From an uncultured Lachnospiraceae bacterium (lineage in GTDB: Bacteria > Bacillota > Clostridia > Lachnospirales > Lachnospiraceae): DNA of 5,829 nt. Positions 1 through 5,773 of this stretch are shown here, in pieces. The DNA is taken from positions 1 to 5,829 of the forward strand of contig CACXFW010000035.1 in NCBI GenBank assembly GCA_902767065.1. The letters are read 5' to 3'. Both the position numbers and the translations under genes were made by a program. The first letter of the stretch is position 1; every line of letters begins with the position of its first letter. Below the pieces are notes generated by a model. The model ran no database searches. It worked only from the letters and a program-made list of their open reading frames with translations, and was not told where the DNA came from.

Positions 1-81
1 CACGACAGCGCCGACGCCCTTTCCGTGACTCTCGCCCCAGGTTGTCACTCTGAACAAGGTTCCAAATGTTGAGCCAGCCAT
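1..81 (-). CDS. aroC: Chorismate synthase, N-terminal 27 residues (cut by window edge)
   Basis: Chorismate synthase converts 5-enolpyruvylshikimate-3-phosphate to chorismate, the last common step of aromatic amino acid synthesis, in the cytoplasm with reduced FMN. The visible protein begins [20 protein letters not shown] and continues KGVGAVV. This is the diagnostic family N-terminus: the G-S-x-F-G-x-L-F-R-V-T-T start followed by the GESHG block, which holds a conserved active-site histidine (His19 here). The start ATG at 79-81 follows AAAGGA at 90-95 with an 8-nt gap, a good ribosome binding site. The rest of the gene lies beyond base 1. It sits downstream of metQ in the same orientation but is separated by a terminator-like hairpin, so it is probably a separate unit. 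I could not find a convincing promoter between that hairpin and the start. Identity is near certain despite the short piece. Confidence 0.93.
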   Translation of the reverse strand, partial: MAGSTFGTLFRVTTWGESHGKGVGAVV

Positions 82-87
82 CTTTTT

Positions 88-144
88 GATCCTTTCCGCT
101 TTCTTTCTATCGCTCCTGTGATGAAAGATCTTTCCGCTTTCTTT
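88..144 (-). repeat. Two-copy direct repeat in the aroC leader
   Basis: Plus-strand GATCCTTTCCGCTTTCTTT (88-106) recurs as GATCTTTCCGCTTTCTTT (127-144), identical apart from one missing base and offset by 38-39 bp. The copy nearest aroC includes the aroC ribosome binding site, so the outer copy may be a duplicated leader segment. On the minus strand the core reads GAAAGCGGAAAGGAT. It resembles the core of the 39-bp array at 5527-5721. Function is unknown. Confidence 0.75.
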
Positions 145-158
145 GTGAAGCTCTTTTG

Positions 159-196
159 AGAAAGAAGGGAGAAGCCTCACCGGCTTCCCCCTCTTT
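159..196 (-). terminator. Terminator-like hairpin after metQ
   Basis: Downstream of the metQ stop the minus-strand RNA can form a stem from GAAGCC/GGCUUC (182-187 with 171-176) around a 5-nt loop. The stem extends outward through a G-U pair, three G-C pairs, A-U, another G-U and, after one mismatch, two A-U pairs. The descending arm runs into UUCUUUCU. The U tract is interrupted by C and partly inside the stem, so it is a good but not textbook intrinsic terminator. Its position about 40 nt past metQ and before the aroC leader fits the end of the met operon. Confidence 0.72.
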
Positions 197-237
197 GTGT
201 CAGTTCCTTATCAGATGATGTCAGCTTCCGATCAGGC

Positions 238-1083
238 TTACTCCGCCTCGGTCTCAGCCGCTGTGACTTCGCCATCAAACGGAACAACCGCGCCTTCATA
301 CGCTTCGTTGATGAAGTTTACGATCTCGTCGCTCTTGAGAACCTCAACCAGAGCCTGGATCTTCGGGTCATTTTCATTTCCTTCCTTGACCGCGATGATA
401 TTCACATACTGCTGAATCGCATCGGAATCAGCCGTCTCAACCGCCAGCGCATCCGTTCCGGCGTTCAGTCCGGCTTCCAGAGCGTAGTTACCATTCAGAA
501 CCGCATAGGAAACCTCATCGATATGACGGGCAACCTGCGCTGCTTCGAACGGCTCGATCGAAAGATTGTAGGGATTATCGGTGATGTCTTCCGGAGTCGC
601 GGTGATGCCGGCTTCCGGATCAAGGGTAATCCAGCCCTGCGCCTCAAGCAGAAGAAGCGCTCTCGCCTCGTTCGTGGTGTCATTCGGAACCGCGACGGTG
701 TCGCCATCTTCGATCTCCTCCAGAGTTTCCTTCTGGCCGGCGTAGATGCCGAACGGCTCATAATGAATCTCGCCTGCATTGACCAGATGCGTGCCCTGCT
801 CCTCATTGAAGGAATTCAGATAGTTAATGTGCTGGAAATAGTTCGCATCCATCTCTCCGGACTCGACAACTTCGTTCGGAAGGACGTAATCCGCGAAGAC
901 CTCAATCTCCAGATCATATCCCATCTCAGCCAGAATCGGCTTTGCCTCTTCCAGAATCTCCGCATGCGGAGCTGCGGTTGCCGCAACCGTGATGGTCTCC
1001 GGCTCATCCGCGAAAGCGCACATCGGCACTGTTCCCAGAACAAAAGCGCCAGTGAGTAACGCCGAGATAACCTGTTTTTTCAT
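238..1083 (-). CDS. metQ: MetQ/NlpA-family methionine-binding protein of ABC importer
   Basis: This is the substrate-binding protein of the MetNIQ importer; it captures methionine outside the membrane and delivers it to MetI. The 281-residue product has a Lys-Lys start, a hydrophobic signal core (about 5-21), and family blocks: TVAATAAPHAEIL (32-44), NYFQHINYL (81-89), EPFGIYAG (109-116) and VPNDTTNEARAL (132-143). The start at 1083 is chosen because AGGAGGAGG lies 6 nt upstream and the signal peptide begins there; an in-frame extension up to 1224 is hydrophilic and lacks a site. The tail after residue 273 is Ala/Glu rich. It is oddly without a proper lipobox: the only nearby cysteine, Cys22, is preceded by V-P-M, while A-F-A before Asp26 looks like a signal peptidase I site. 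Last gene of the operon, 152 nt after metI. Other lipophilic amino acids are possible substrates; methionine is inferred from family and neighbours. Confidence 0.92.
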   Translation of the reverse strand: MKKQVISALLTGAFVLGTVPMCAFADEPETITVAATAAPHAEILEEAKPILAEMGYDLEIEVFADYVLPNEVVESGEMDANYFQHINYLNSFNEEQGTHLVNAGEIHYEPFGIYAGQKETLEEIEDGDTVAVPNDTTNEARALLLLEAQGWITLDPEAGITATPEDITDNPYNLSIEPFEAAQVARHIDEVSYAVLNGNYALEAGLNAGTDALAVETADSDAIQQYVNIIAVKEGNENDPKIQALVEVLKSDEIVNFINEAYEGAVVPFDGEVTAAETEAE

Positions 1084-1089
1084 AAGAAA

Positions 1090-1098
1090 CCTCCTCCT
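1090..1098 (-). promoter_or_regulatory. Strong ribosome binding site deciding the metQ start
   Basis: The minus strand reads AGGAGGAGG with 6 nt to the ATG at 1083. It is the best match to the anti-Shine-Dalgarno sequence in the window and sets the metQ start 47 codons inside the longest open frame. Such a strong site fits a binding protein made in excess over its permease. Confidence 0.88.
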
Positions 1099-1191
1099 GT
1101 AACATAGTACATCACATCCGTCTGCCTCTGAGGATCCGCATACAGAATCCGTCTGTCTGAAATCCTGCAGGCAGGCGTCATAATAACGATA

Positions 1192-1209
1192 CTGATGATA
1201 ACACATCAG
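1192..1209 (-). other. Small perfect hairpin in the metI-metQ gap
   Basis: CTGATG and CATCAG arms (6 bp, perfect) surround a 6-nt loop; a G-U pair can extend the stem in minus-strand RNA. It follows a second hairpin directly downstream of metI. It is not followed by a run of U, so a terminator is unlikely. It may act in mRNA processing or stability. Confidence 0.5.
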
Positions 1210-1224
1210 CCGCAGAAGATACAA
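1195..1224 (-). promoter_or_regulatory. Possible internal extended -10 promoter for metQ
   Basis: On the minus strand TGT-TATCAT (1195-1203) matches the extended -10 pattern TGnTATAAT with one mismatch in the hexamer. A weak -35, TTGTAT (1219-1224, three of six matches), lies 18 bp upstream. It could give metQ its own transcript. The site overlaps hairpin sequence and the -35 is poor, so this is a tentative call. Confidence 0.3.
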
Positions 1225-1239
1225 TACAGGATCTTCTAC
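1212..1239 (-). other. Hairpin overlapping the metI stop codon
   Basis: AGAAGAT (1214-1220) pairs perfectly with ATCTTCT (1231-1237) across a 10-nt loop. In minus-strand RNA a G-U and a G-C pair extend it to 9 bp and bury the metI TAG at 1236-1238. Together with the next hairpin it forms a structured boundary between metNI and metQ. The role is inferred: possible 3' protection of metNI RNA or a processing site. Confidence 0.55.
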
Positions 1240-1892
1240 TTTCTGTGGTCCAGCGCGCTTGCGAGCTTCATTCCGATCATCTGGAAGATCTGGAACAGAA
1301 TCACGAGCAGTGCGACTGTAATCAGCATAATATCCGTCTTCCAGCGATAATAACCATACTGAATGGCGATGTCGCCCAGTCCGCCGCCGGCAACGGTTCC
1401 CGCCATCGCGGAATAACCGAGGATCGTGCCGAGGGTAATGGTTGCACCGGTGATCAGGGAAGTCTTCGCTTCCACCAGCAGGACGCGGAATACGATCGTC
1501 GTGTTGCTGGCTCCCATGGAACGTGCGGCTTCGATCACGCCGCTGTCAACCTCCTTCAGGGAAGACTCAACCATCCGTGCGATATAAGGCGCCGCCGAGA
1601 CGACCAGCGGTACGATGGTTGCCGTAGTCCCGTAGCTCTTCCCGACCAGGAACCTGGTGAACGGGATCAGCAGGATCAGAAGGATCAGGAACGGGATACT
1701 CCGCATGATGTTGATGATCACGTCCAGAATCCGATAGACGAATGCGTTCGGCCTGATCCCTTCCTTGTCCGTCACTGTCAGAAGAATGCCGACCGGAAGA
1801 CCGATCAGATATCCGATCAGCGTGGACACGAGCGTCATATAGATGGTCTCAAGCAGCCCGTTTGCAAGCAATGATACCGTCTGGGAGTTCAT
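1236..1892 (-). CDS. metI: MetI-family methionine ABC importer permease
   Basis: The 218-residue integral membrane subunit forms the MetNI translocation channel. It has about five hydrophobic helices (roughly 15-40, 52-80, 88-108, 145-172, 186-207), the family's usual size and layout. The cytoplasmic coupling loop that docks on the ATPase is clear: EAARSMGA at 121-128, followed by VLLVEA. The segment NIMRSIPFLILLILLIPFTR (61-80) is typical of MetI. The start ATG overlaps the metN stop by one base (TGATG), and AGGAGGTGA lies just upstream inside the end of metN, so translation is probably coupled. A proline common in the VLLPEA block is valine here, which is conservative within the family as far as I recall. 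No truncation is seen. Identification is firm from sequence plus flanking metN and metQ. Confidence 0.94.
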   Translation of the reverse strand: MNSQTVSLLANGLLETIYMTLVSTLIGYLIGLPVGILLTVTDKEGIRPNAFVYRILDVIINIMRSIPFLILLILLIPFTRFLVGKSYGTTATIVPLVVSAAPYIARMVESSLKEVDSGVIEAARSMGASNTTIVFRVLLVEAKTSLITGATITLGTILGYSAMAGTVAGGGLGDIAIQYGYYRWKTDIMLITVALLVILFQIFQMIGMKLASALDHRK

Positions 1893-2914
1893 CAGTCTGT
1901 CACCTCCTCGACATCAAGTCCTCTTTCCTTGAGGTAATCCTCCATCTGAAGACGGGTTTCCCGGTCTGCAGGAAGCTGCAGGATCATATCGCCCTTCGCC
2001 ACGCCGCCGACATTTCTGGTATTTGCCTTCAGGATATTCACCGGCTGCCCGAACTTGAGGATCATGTTGGAAACAACCGGCTCAAATGCGGAGTTTGCCG
2101 AGAAGACGATCCGGATCTTCTTTCCCTCCGTGATCTCATCAATGGGATCCATCAGCATCGGTGATTCGCCATGCACATCACGAAGAATCAGCTCCTTTGC
2201 CGCCCTGGACCTGGGATGGGCGAAGATATCAAGGACCTTCCCCTCTTCCACCAGATGCCCGTTTTCTATAATGGCTACCCGGTTGCAGACTTTCTGGATC
2301 ACGGTCATCTGATGCGTGATAATCACCACGGTGATCCCCATGGTCTCGTTGATCTGCTTGATCAGCTGAAGAATCTGATCCGTTGTCTGGGGATCAAGCG
2401 CACTGGTTGCCTCGTCGCACAGCAAAATGTCAGGGTCACAGGCAAGCGCCCTGGCAATGGCGACCCTTTGCTGCTGCCCGCCTGACAGCTGGCTCGGATA
2501 GCTCTTGCCCTTGTCTGAAAGGCCTACCGTCTGAAGAAGCTCTTTCGCCTTCACGCGGGCATCCTTCTTCGGGGTTCCCTGGATCAGCAGAGGAAATGAA
2601 ATATTGTCGATGGAATTCTTCTGCTGGAGCAGGTTGAAGGACTGAAAGATCATCGCGATCTTCATCCGCGCCTGCCTCAGCTCCTTCTCGCTGAGCGCCC
2701 CCATCTCCTGGCCTCTCACGATCACCTGGCCATCTGTCGGACGCTCAAGATAATTCAGGCACCGAACCAGGGTGGACTTCCCCGCGCCTGACATTCCGAT
2801 GATTCCGTAGATATCGCCCTTCTCGATGTTGATATTGATGTCGCTGAGCGCATCGACCTTCAGGTCCTTCTGCGTGAATGTCTTAGAAAGATGTCTGACC
2901 TCAATCTCACTCAT
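1892..2914 (-). CDS. metN: MetN-family methionine ABC importer ATPase with NIL domain
   Basis: The 340-residue ATPase powers methionine import through MetI. The nucleotide-binding domain is complete: Walker A GMSGAGKST (40-48), Q-loop Gln91 in IFQSF, signature LSGGQ (143-147), Walker B ILLCDE (163-168) with catalytic Glu168, and switch His201. The C-terminal part (about 263-338) is the NIL/ACT-like regulatory domain that, in characterised MetN proteins, binds methionine and inhibits transport. Its presence separates MetN from general amino acid ATPases. I chose the ATG at 2914 because the product then begins MSEIEVRHLSKTF, an AAGGAAGG site lies 10 nt upstream, and the two earlier in-frame ATGs (2941, 2959) lack a site. 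The one at 2959 also lies almost on the predicted transcription start. First gene of the operon. Confidence 0.95.
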   Translation of the reverse strand: MSEIEVRHLSKTFTQKDLKVDALSDININIEKGDIYGIIGMSGAGKSTLVRCLNYLERPTDGQVIVRGQEMGALSEKELRQARMKIAMIFQSFNLLQQKNSIDNISFPLLIQGTPKKDARVKAKELLQTVGLSDKGKSYPSQLSGGQQQRVAIARALACDPDILLCDEATSALDPQTTDQILQLIKQINETMGITVVIITHQMTVIQKVCNRVAIIENGHLVEEGKVLDIFAHPRSRAAKELILRDVHGESPMLMDPIDEITEGKKIRIVFSANSAFEPVVSNMILKFGQPVNILKANTRNVGGVAKGDMILQLPADRETRLQMEDYLKERGLDVEEVTD

Positions 2915-2967
2915 ACAATCCGTTCCTTCCTTACGCGGCATAGACGAAGTTTTGATCATTGCCCACG

Positions 2968-2996
2968 ATTATAACAGATTCCGTCCTTCCTGTTAA
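2968..2996 (-). promoter_or_regulatory. Sigma-A-type promoter of the metNIQ operon
   Basis: The minus strand has -35 TTAACA (2991-2996, five of six matches to TTGACA), a 17-bp spacer and a perfect -10 TATAAT (2968-2973). Transcription would begin near 2961, giving a metN leader of about 45 nt. This is the best promoter in the window. A leader this short leaves no room for a SAM riboswitch or T-box. Confidence 0.83.
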
Positions 2997-3001
2997 CAGG
3001 A
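2988..3001. promoter_or_regulatory. Perfect 14-bp palindrome over the met -35 box (candidate operator)
   Basis: TCCTGTTAACAGGA reads the same on both strands and contains the whole -35 hexamer. A dimeric repressor bound here would block RNA polymerase. It lies 22 bp beyond the stop of the upstream permease. A 5-bp RNA hairpin with a UUAA loop is the alternative reading, but no U-run follows. The binding protein is unknown. Confidence 0.5.
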
Positions 3002-3023
3002 TTTTCCAGTTCTCCGGACCTTG

Positions 3024-3989
3024 TCAGATCAGCGCGCTGTCCCGGTCCAGCTTACGGATCACCGCATTTGCCGCAATTAAAAGCGCGCAGCCCACAACAT
3101 TCTGGAAGAAGGACGCCGCGGCCGAATAGCTGAAGTTGGCCTGCGTCATCAGAGCTTTGTAAACGTAGACATCCAGCGTCTGCGTCACCTGCTGGAGGGA
3201 ATTGGAATCCAGGGGAACCTGATAGAACAGGCCAAAGTCGGATGCCAGAATGCTGCCGGTCTGCAGGATAAAGATCGTCGCGATCGTCGGCCTGAGCATC
3301 GGAAGCGTGATATATCTCACCCTCTGCAGGAAGGAGGCGCCGTCAATCCTGGCCCCCTCGTACAAAGTGCGGTCGATCGACGTGATCGCGCACAGATAGA
3401 TAATCATGGAATATCCTGTCACCTTCCATATATGTGTAAGGATCAGGATCACGCGCCAGTACTGCGGTGACTGATACCACTGGACGGCAGATGCGCCGAA
3501 CATCCTGAGCACATGATTCAGCTGTCCTTCATCCGTTGCAAGAAAACCATACAGGCAGTACCCGACGATGACCCACGACAGAAAGTAGGGAAGGATCATC
3601 ACCATCTGCACAAAGCCGGAGAAAAACCTGCTGTGAATCTCTGCCAGAAAGATCGCAAGAAAGACCGGAATCACGATCCCGAGCACCAGAAAGATCCCGT
3701 TATAAAACAACGTGTTGAACAAAATCCGGGGCATCTCGGAGGACCGGAATAAGAAGGAGAAGTTATCCATCCCTGACCACCGGCTGTTGATGAACAGATT
3801 CCGGAACAGAGAGTCCCCCGGCTTCGGCGTGAAGTTCTTAAACGCAAAGAAGATTCCAAAGAACGGCAGATAACAGAACAGGATGTACCAGATGATCGCG
3901 GGAAGCGACATCAGCATCAGATCCCTGGAGTTTTTTCTTCCGGTACGCATTCTGCCGGCGGTATTTGGCTTCCGTTTCTTGCTCTTCAT
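3024..3989 (-). CDS. Carbohydrate ABC importer permease, LplB type
   Basis: The 321-residue membrane protein is one of two permease subunits of a sugar importer. A basic N-terminal tail (1-23) precedes about six hydrophobic helices (roughly 24-50, 95-117, 127-150, 180-203, 232-256, 290-311). The ATPase-docking loop is clear: EGARIDGASF (211-220) leading to ITLP (227-230). The PxxGIxxAFxNF pattern at 42-53 and the C-terminal FFQNVVGxxLLxxAN block are typical of the LplB/YtcP-related group, which handles oligosaccharides, often plant or host glycans. The start at 3989 has AGGGGG about 10 nt upstream and leaves 22 nt after the binding protein stop. An alternative ATG at 4037 also has AGGAG 7 nt upstream and would add 16 residues, overlapping the upstream gene. 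The exact sugar cannot be told. Confidence 0.9.
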   Translation of the reverse strand: MKSKKRKPNTAGRMRTGRKNSRDLMLMSLPAIIWYILFCYLPFFGIFFAFKNFTPKPGDSLFRNLFINSRWSGMDNFSFLFRSSEMPRILFNTLFYNGIFLVLGIVIPVFLAIFLAEIHSRFFSGFVQMVMILPYFLSWVIVGYCLYGFLATDEGQLNHVLRMFGASAVQWYQSPQYWRVILILTHIWKVTGYSMIIYLCAITSIDRTLYEGARIDGASFLQRVRYITLPMLRPTIATIFILQTGSILASDFGLFYQVPLDSNSLQQVTQTLDVYVYKALMTQANFSYSAAASFFQNVVGCALLIAANAVIRKLDRDSALI

Positions 3990-4011
3990 GTCTGTGTGTC
4001 CCCCTGCACTT

Positions 4012-5526
4012 TCAATGTCCGCTCGCGAACCACTCATTCAGCTGCTCCTGGATGTCTTCCACAACCTCATCAATCCCGACCTTCTCCATCCGTTTTCGCA
4101 TCTGTGGAACCACAACATCGGGATCGCTGGTTCCGGTCCGAAGCTCAGTGGCATAATCGCTGTAGATTGCACGCAGCGCCGTGATGATCGATTCCTTCCG
4201 GGTGATGTCGTAGTGGAATCCGTGGGTCTGACTGTAGATTCCATCCGTTTCGTACTCCTCAAACACTTTTTTCCACTGCTCCGGATCTCCCGGGACTTTC
4301 TCACTGACGGAAGTCACGGAAGCATTGACAACCGATCCTGTCGTGTAGAGCCTGGGCCCATACCGGTCAAATCCGGTCTGCGTCTGCAGGATCGTTCCAT
4401 TTTCCAGATAATTAAAATGCTTCCCTGCAATTCCGTACGCGAGAATATCACGGAATTTCCGGTCGGTGCTCAGCAGTTCAATATACCTAAGGCACTGGAT
4501 CACACGCTCCCTGCTGCACGCCGCGCAGATCCCGATCATGGAGCCCTGCTCGCTCTGACGTGAGAGAAAAGGACCTTCATAGGTTGGGGTCTTGACCTGG
4601 AAGCCCCAGTCATCAGGGTTGGAGTATCCCATATAGCCCTTCCAGGCCACGCCGAAGCGGACCGGAATCGATTTGTCCGCGTTCGTGGAATCAATGGTGG
4701 CAGCATCCGGATGGATGTAGCCGGCCTGATACCAGCGGTGCAAAAGGCGGTAACGGTCCATCAGTTCCTCACAGTCCCAGAGAGGCAAAACCGTGGGTAC
4801 TTCAGCCTGCGCCAGGGCCGTATTCTTTGTCCCGTTCCCCGGGCTATCCTCCTGATCCGGATATGGGATCACGATGATCCCATCGACGATCCTCTCCACG
4901 AAATTCAGATATCCGGGGATTCCGCCCTTGTCCATGGCAACCGGATACCTGTTCGGATAGTCCTGTTTATAGGCCTTAAGGAACGGTTCAAGCGATTTCA
5001 TCCCATCCATCCGTTCCGGAATCTCCATTCCCTTCTCACCTTCAAAGTAGTCCGCATTGAGCCGGAACATTTCCTCCGCGCCCATATCCTTGAGCACCGG
5101 GACGCCGTAGATCCGTCCGTCGATCATGGCGCATTCCCAGTATTTTCCGATGGATTCATACAGTGCCGGAGTCTCGGTCTTAACCAGATCGGTAATGTCA
5201 TAGTACAGGCCGTCGCTGGCGTTTTTGTCATAATTATTCAGCCAGGCGCTTGTAAATACCATGTCATAGTATTCCCCGGATGCCATCATCAGATTGATCT
5301 TTTCCGTCGACTGGAATTCCAGATCCGCCGTCACGCCGATCTTTTCACCGGAGATGGCATTGGCGGCGGCAATAACCTCCTTTGCGTCAAGCGGCACGTT
5401 GCTGTCCATGTACGTGACCCACCGGATCGTGGAACCGCTTCTGCCATTTAATCCGCATCCGGCCAGAATCGCCGGAAGAATCAGGCACAGCAAAAGTACC
5501 GGACACAATGCCGGACTCCTGCGCAT
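4012..5526 (-). CDS. Extracellular sugar-binding lipoprotein, LplA type with DUF3502-like C-terminus
   Basis: The 504-residue product is the solute-binding subunit of the sugar importer. The signal peptide ends in a canonical lipobox, L-A-G-C, with Cys24 as the lipidated residue, so the protein is anchored outside the membrane. The mature part has the family 1 binding-protein fold pattern, including ASGEYYDMVFTSA (82-94), a YYDITDLV block and an IYGVPVLKD block. The last 69 residues (about 436-504) resemble DUF3502 of LplA-like proteins: GFHYD, then ELRTGTSDPD, GIDEVVEDIQEQLNEW. I chose the start at 5526 because it gives a normal-length signal peptide; AAAGGGGAGG lies just upstream, though its spacing is somewhat short. 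The frame stays open upstream through a 39-bp repeat array to an ATG at 5721, which would add 65 charged residues before the signal peptide; I think that is unlikely. Tryptophan- and tyrosine-rich, as expected for sugar binding. Confidence 0.9.
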   Translation of the reverse strand: MRRSPALCPVLLLCLILPAILAGCGLNGRSGSTIRWVTYMDSNVPLDAKEVIAAANAISGEKIGVTADLEFQSTEKINLMMASGEYYDMVFTSAWLNNYDKNASDGLYYDITDLVKTETPALYESIGKYWECAMIDGRIYGVPVLKDMGAEEMFRLNADYFEGEKGMEIPERMDGMKSLEPFLKAYKQDYPNRYPVAMDKGGIPGYLNFVERIVDGIIVIPYPDQEDSPGNGTKNTALAQAEVPTVLPLWDCEELMDRYRLLHRWYQAGYIHPDAATIDSTNADKSIPVRFGVAWKGYMGYSNPDDWGFQVKTPTYEGPFLSRQSEQGSMIGICAACSRERVIQCLRYIELLSTDRKFRDILAYGIAGKHFNYLENGTILQTQTGFDRYGPRLYTTGSVVNASVTSVSEKVPGDPEQWKKVFEEYETDGIYSQTHGFHYDITRKESIITALRAIYSDYATELRTGTSDPDVVVPQMRKRMEKVGIDEVVEDIQEQLNEWFASGH

Positions 5527-5721
5527 CTTCCTCCCCTTTGCTGTACCCTCTCCGCTTCCGCGCATTTTTCTCAGTTTCACAGCATCCTCTCCGCTTCCGC
5601 GCATCTTTCTCAGTTTCACTGCATTCTCTCCGCTTCCGCACTTTTCTCTCAGTTTCACTGCACCCTCTCCGCTTCCACGCATGTTTCTCAGTTTCACTGC
5701 ATCCTCTCCGCTTCCGCGCAT
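5527..5721 (-). repeat. Five-unit 39-bp tandem repeat upstream of the sugar-binding lipoprotein
   Basis: Units on the minus strand are 5683-5721, 5644-5682, 5605-5643, 5566-5604 and 5527-5565. Each carries a GGAAGCGGAGAG block; the first four continue into GCAGTGAAACTGAGA (one has T for A), while the last diverges after the first half and merges into the ribosome binding site of the lipoprotein gene. The period is a multiple of three, so one frame reads M-R-G-S-G-E-x-A-V-K-L-R-x five times in phase with the gene, and a second frame is also open. A third frame carries repeated ATG-CAG-TGA. Differences among units are mostly amino-acid changing (codons 1, 2, 7, 13) with few silent ones, which argues against a selected protein repeat. 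Copy number could vary by slippage. Confidence 0.92.
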
Positions 5722-5773
5722 TTTATTCCCCGGCGTTTGTTTCCGGAATACAGAATTCCTGTCCTGTCTGCCG
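5722..5773 (-). other. Short gap between permease and repeat array
   Basis: Fifty-two bases follow the permease stop. They contain a small inverted repeat, GGAAT-ACAGA-ATTCC (5745-5759), and the overlapping palindrome TTCCGGAA (5741-5748). There is no U-run and no convincing promoter, so the permease and binding protein are probably co-transcribed through the array. Confidence 0.5.

Noticed and set aside
82..158. Promoter for aroC
   Set aside because: TTCACA- and GATAGA-like hexamers exist in the leader but no pair has correct spacing with adequate matches, so I list none.
523..1059. Plus-strand open frame of 178 codons opposite metQ
   Set aside because: It is the antisense shadow of metQ, with no ribosome binding site and no recognisable domain. 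The same applies to the plus-strand frames opposite metI (1245-1874), metN (1862-2637) and the sugar genes (3513-5451).
1099..1188. Riboswitch or ribosome-binding-site sequestration in the metQ leader
   Set aside because: No SAM-binding consensus is recognisable. A UCCUC at about 1132-1136 could pair with GAGGA of the binding site, but only 5 bp, and a nearby CCUCAGAGG competes; too weak to report. A 9-bp direct repeat ATCCGTCTG (1116-1124, 1147-1155) is likely chance.
1084..1224. 47-residue N-terminal extension of MetQ
   Set aside because: It is hydrophilic, Cys/Tyr rich, unlike the family, and lies before a signal peptide whose own start has an excellent ribosome binding site.
5527..5721. 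CRISPR array
   Set aside because: The units are directly adjacent with no unique spacers between them, and no cas gene is nearby; it is a plain tandem repeat.
5527..5721. N-terminal 65-residue extension of the sugar-binding protein from the ATG at 5721
   Set aside because: It would place a long charged repeat before a normal lipoprotein signal peptide, and differences among units are mainly amino-acid changing. I kept the start at 5526 but cannot fully exclude translation, since a weak GGGGA site precedes the ATG at 5721.
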